DNA of 64,000 nucleotides from the NCBI GenBank assembly GCA_051209155.1, contig JBPJGB010000004.1; one strand, given 5' to 3'. Both the position numbers and the translations under genes were made by a program. This document shows positions 61,907-64,000 of this stretch, one piece after another (within the stretch, counting starts at the first letter, position 1; each line of letters starts with the position of its first letter). The DNA is from Actomonas sp051209155 (GTDB lineage Bacteria; Verrucomicrobiota; Verrucomicrobiia; Opitutales; Opitutaceae). The notes under the pieces are model-generated. The model was not told where the DNA came from. It saw only the letters and a program-made list of their open reading frames with translations, and searched no databases.

Positions 61907-63121
61907 ATGACCCCCGCTTTTCTCCGCTGCCCCCTCGCGACGCCGGCCCGAGTTCTCCTTGGATGCTGCGCGTTCCTTCCACTTTGGCTCCATGCTCGCG
62001 AACCCGTTGTCGTGGAATCCCGCAATGCGCCCGAGCGTAGTCACGTTCTGTTTGTCGGTGCGGAGGTTTCGATGGCCCAGGAGGGCGAACTGGTGCCGGT
62101 GCGGCGAATCAAAGGGCGCTCGGTCGAACTCGACACCGCGAATCGTGAAGTGCTGAAACCGCGTGGCAACGCCGGCCTGCGCCTGCGACCGGCGACCAAG
62201 GTGAGTGCAACGGATCTGGAGCTGCAGGGCTTTCAGGCGGAGCGTTGTTTTTCGCCGGCGGCGGATCCGAGCCGCACGCGCTTGCAGGATCAGGTGGAGC
62301 TGCAGGAATACGCCGCCGCGCAAGCGAGCGCCGCCGAGGCGGGGCTGCGCAGCACCGCCATGCTCGGCACCGCGGGCGGTCGGCAGGGTGGTGATGAGCT
62401 CTCGGCGGAGGGAATGGATCTGATGAATCGAGAAGCGATGGCTGCTTTCTCGGCGAACCAGCAGCAACAGGGAAAGCTTTGGACGGAGGCGAGTCAGCGG
62501 AACGACTCGTCGCGCACTCGTGCCGGCAAACCGGATTACGATGCGGTGCGCGTGGTCTTCAAGGTCTCGGCGCCGATGGTGGTTCGCGACTTGCAAGCCT
62601 TGGTGGTGTTACGCCTGAGCAAAGCAGGGGAGTTTGCCGATTTGAGCTTCACCCAGGGCATTGGCGACGTCGGCCCGCAGGAACGCCAGATCGATATCCT
62701 GCGGCAGGGGATTCCCCCCGATTACGAAATCAAGGATGCACGGGTGCACCTCTTTGCGCAGACGGAGGAGTTGCCCACCAACCTGTCGGAAAAACGTTAT
62801 GCCGTGACCCAAGAGGAGGCGCGGGAATACCTTCGCTTGGTGCACTTGGATCGTCACCGGGGGGAAACCGTGCCGGCGGAGCTGGCGTGGTCGCTCGCGC
62901 CGCCGGCACTGCTGCAGTTGGAGGACGGACGCAGTCTTGATTTTCCGTTACAGGTGGAAGTCGACGCAGGTGGGCGGGTGACCGAGGTCAAAGACTCGCC
63001 GATGATAGTGCCGCCGCAGGTGCGGGAGGTGTTGCCGCAACTGGTCTTTGTGCCCGCGCTGCGGGACGGGGTTCCGGTGGCCTCGACCGTGACGGTCAAT
63101 CTGGCCTCGTTTTTTGAGTAA
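61907..63121 (+). CDS. Exported protein with TonB C-terminal-like end
   Basis: 404 residues, signal peptide ARVLLGCCAFLPLWLHA. A middle region is Gln/Ala/Glu-rich (QVELQEYAAAQASAAEAGLR). The C-terminal 90 residues (LQVEVDAGGRVTEVKDSP, VREVLPQLVFVPALRDGVPVASTVTVNL) have the TonB_C-like beta-alpha-beta pattern. No TM helix or Pro rod, so not a classical TonB. It resembles the protein at 22931 in that respect. Family not identified. Confidence 0.65.
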   Translation: MTPAFLRCPLATPARVLLGCCAFLPLWLHAREPVVVESRNAPERSHVLFVGAEVSMAQEGELVPVRRIKGRSVELDTANREVLKPRGNAGLRLRPATKVSATDLELQGFQAERCFSPAADPSRTRLQDQVELQEYAAAQASAAEAGLRSTAMLGTAGGRQGGDELSAEGMDLMNREAMAAFSANQQQQGKLWTEASQRNDSSRTRAGKPDYDAVRVVFKVSAPMVVRDLQALVVLRLSKAGEFADLSFTQGIGDVGPQERQIDILRQGIPPDYEIKDARVHLFAQTEELPTNLSEKRYAVTQEEAREYLRLVHLDRHRGETVPAELAWSLAPPALLQLEDGRSLDFPLQVEVDAGGRVTEVKDSPMIVPPQVREVLPQLVFVPALRDGVPVASTVTVNLASFFE

Positions 63122-63287
63122 AAGGTCCGCCGGGGAGGGTGGCCAGAATTTACCCAAAGCCTACCAAAGCGTGCATGGCTTTGGAACTCGTTTCAGGTTA
63201 TGCTGTGCCCCGTTGCGACGCGGTGTGGCGGCGGTGAGATGAAAATTGCCGGCGACATGGGGTGTCGATTCTACGACGCAAGTATAT
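63122..63287. other. Spacer upstream of the right-edge ORF
   Basis: 166 bp of lower GC than the genes. It contains AT-rich aagtatatatgaaag at the start of the next ORF. A 25-codon ORF from 63239 overlaps the next start and looks accidental. No hairpin with a T-run was found. Confidence 0.3.
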
Positions 63288-64000
63288 ATGAAAGAGGATC
63301 TTTTAAGAGTAGATGACCTGGAGCCCCCCATGGGCGACCTCAGCGTTGGCCACCGTCTTGATGCCGGCTGGTCGCGTTGGACCCGTCGTGGGGCCCATGA
63401 GCGGGATCTTCCCATTAAGCGCATCGTGCATCAGCGAGTCGTGCGGCTGCATGGTCCCGCCCGACTGGATCGCTTGGGCCTGCGACCGGCGCCGGGTTAC
63501 CATAAATGTGGCAGCCGTTTGGATCTCGATTGGGTGGTGGATCTGCGCGTGCTGGCGCGGGTGGGCGGCCGGTGGCGAACTCTTTTGACGCAGCGTGGGC
63601 TGAAGCGACCGCGGACCGCGACGACGCGCTGGTTCGATTTGGGCCAGGTGGTGGCGGATGCGGTCATCCTCGAAGTGCGTCGTTGCGGCATCGACGGCGG
63701 TTGGACCCCGTGGAATCTGGTCATGGGCGCATTCGAGTTGGAGGGCGAGCGGCAGACTGCGTTGGGCCCGCGCTTGGAACAGCGCTTGCGGCAAGCGGAG
63801 ATCCGGCTCGACCGTTTGCCCCGCGGCGTGAGCGCGGAGCTTCGCGATGGCATGGTGCACTATCGCACGGCGACGTATGCGGTTGGGTTTCGGCTCGATC
63901 GCCCGGCGTGGTCGCACTTGGGGCTGGGTATCGAGCGGCCCGAAGGCGTCGCGCAGAACCTGTTGTTCGACTCGCCGGTGCAGTGTGTCCAAGGCCTGCA
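63288..64000 (+). CDS. Unrecognised protein (partial, runs off the right edge)
   Basis: Open frame of 237 codons from the ATG at 63288 to the window end without a stop; an in-frame stop lies at 63240-63242, so the start is between there and 63330 (second ATG). It is rich in Arg, Leu, Gly and Trp, with no signal peptide or TM segment (DLDWVVDLRVLARVGGRWRTLL, GQVVADAVILEVRRCGIDGGWTPWNLV). Alternating hydrophobic residues suggest a beta-rich fold. GC-rich codon use fits its neighbours. I do not recognise the family. Confidence 0.6.
   Translation, partial: MKEDLLRVDDLEPPMGDLSVGHRLDAGWSRWTRRGAHERDLPIKRIVHQRVVRLHGPARLDRLGLRPAPGYHKCGSRLDLDWVVDLRVLARVGGRWRTLLTQRGLKRPRTATTRWFDLGQVVADAVILEVRRCGIDGGWTPWNLVMGAFELEGERQTALGPRLEQRLRQAEIRLDRLPRGVSAELRDGMVHYRTATYAVGFRLDRPAWSHLGLGIERPEGVAQNLLFDSPVQCVQGL

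Noticed and set aside
63239..63316. 25-codon ORF MKIAGDMG... before the right-edge ORF
   Set aside because: It overlaps the better ORF out of frame, has no hydrophobic or conserved character and no ribosome-binding site.

Overview
The window looks like a chromosomal segment of a GC-rich Gram-negative bacterium, most likely Verrucomicrobiota (Opitutae-like). Evidence is a large TonB-dependent receptor, a DUF3450-type TonB/ExbB/ExbD system, an exosortase with a PEP-CTERM substrate, a secreted multiheme cytochrome, and starts that mostly lack a Shine-Dalgarno sequence. The taxon is inferred, not proven. I saw no tRNA, rRNA, CRISPR array, transposase or phage gene. With corrected starts, no gene-free stretch exceeds about 260 bp.

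Layout. 1-2060 (-): start of a secreted protein built from three 570-bp repeats, running off the left edge. 2319-5582: release factor 3, a 55-residue membrane protein and an RlmI-type rRNA methyltransferase. 5588-9815 (-): RND pump and adaptor. 10045-12413 (+): eight-heme cytochrome c and a small membrane partner. 12392-14748 (-): two tandem paralogues with an NlpC/P60-like C-terminus, one apparently inactivated. 14836-44075 (-): an array of 13 exported amidase-signature (AS) enzymes with two asparaginase-family proteins, a formamidase-family protein, a TonB_C-like protein, a small unknown gene and a NarL-type two-component pair. 44227-46920 (-): TonB-dependent receptor. 47157-52566 (-): operon DUF3450, long ExbB (TtpC-like), ExbB, ExbD, TonB, TPR, closed by a clear terminator. 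52804-54264 (+): outer-membrane factor lipoprotein. 54199-56170: signal-less nitrate-binding-like protein divergent from a LysR regulator. 56188-60852: TPR gene plus PEP-CTERM substrate, divergent from an exosortase fused to an EpsI-like domain. 60885-63121: a DTSGGSI-repeat protein and a TonB_C-like protein. 63288-64000 (+): an unrecognised ORF leaving the window.

Working model. The receptor, its energising operon and the amidase array lie side by side on one strand, which suggests one nutritional island: amide, peptide or N-acyl substrates would be cut outside the cytoplasm by many paralogous amidases (seven with Sec-type and six with Tat-type signals) and a product imported by the receptor. 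The two-component pair inside the array is a candidate regulator. The most unusual DNA features are the spacers in front of amidase genes. Four carry short 7-nt period microrepeats directly before the start codon, and three carry CTTTCT-rich tracts preceded by a hairpin.
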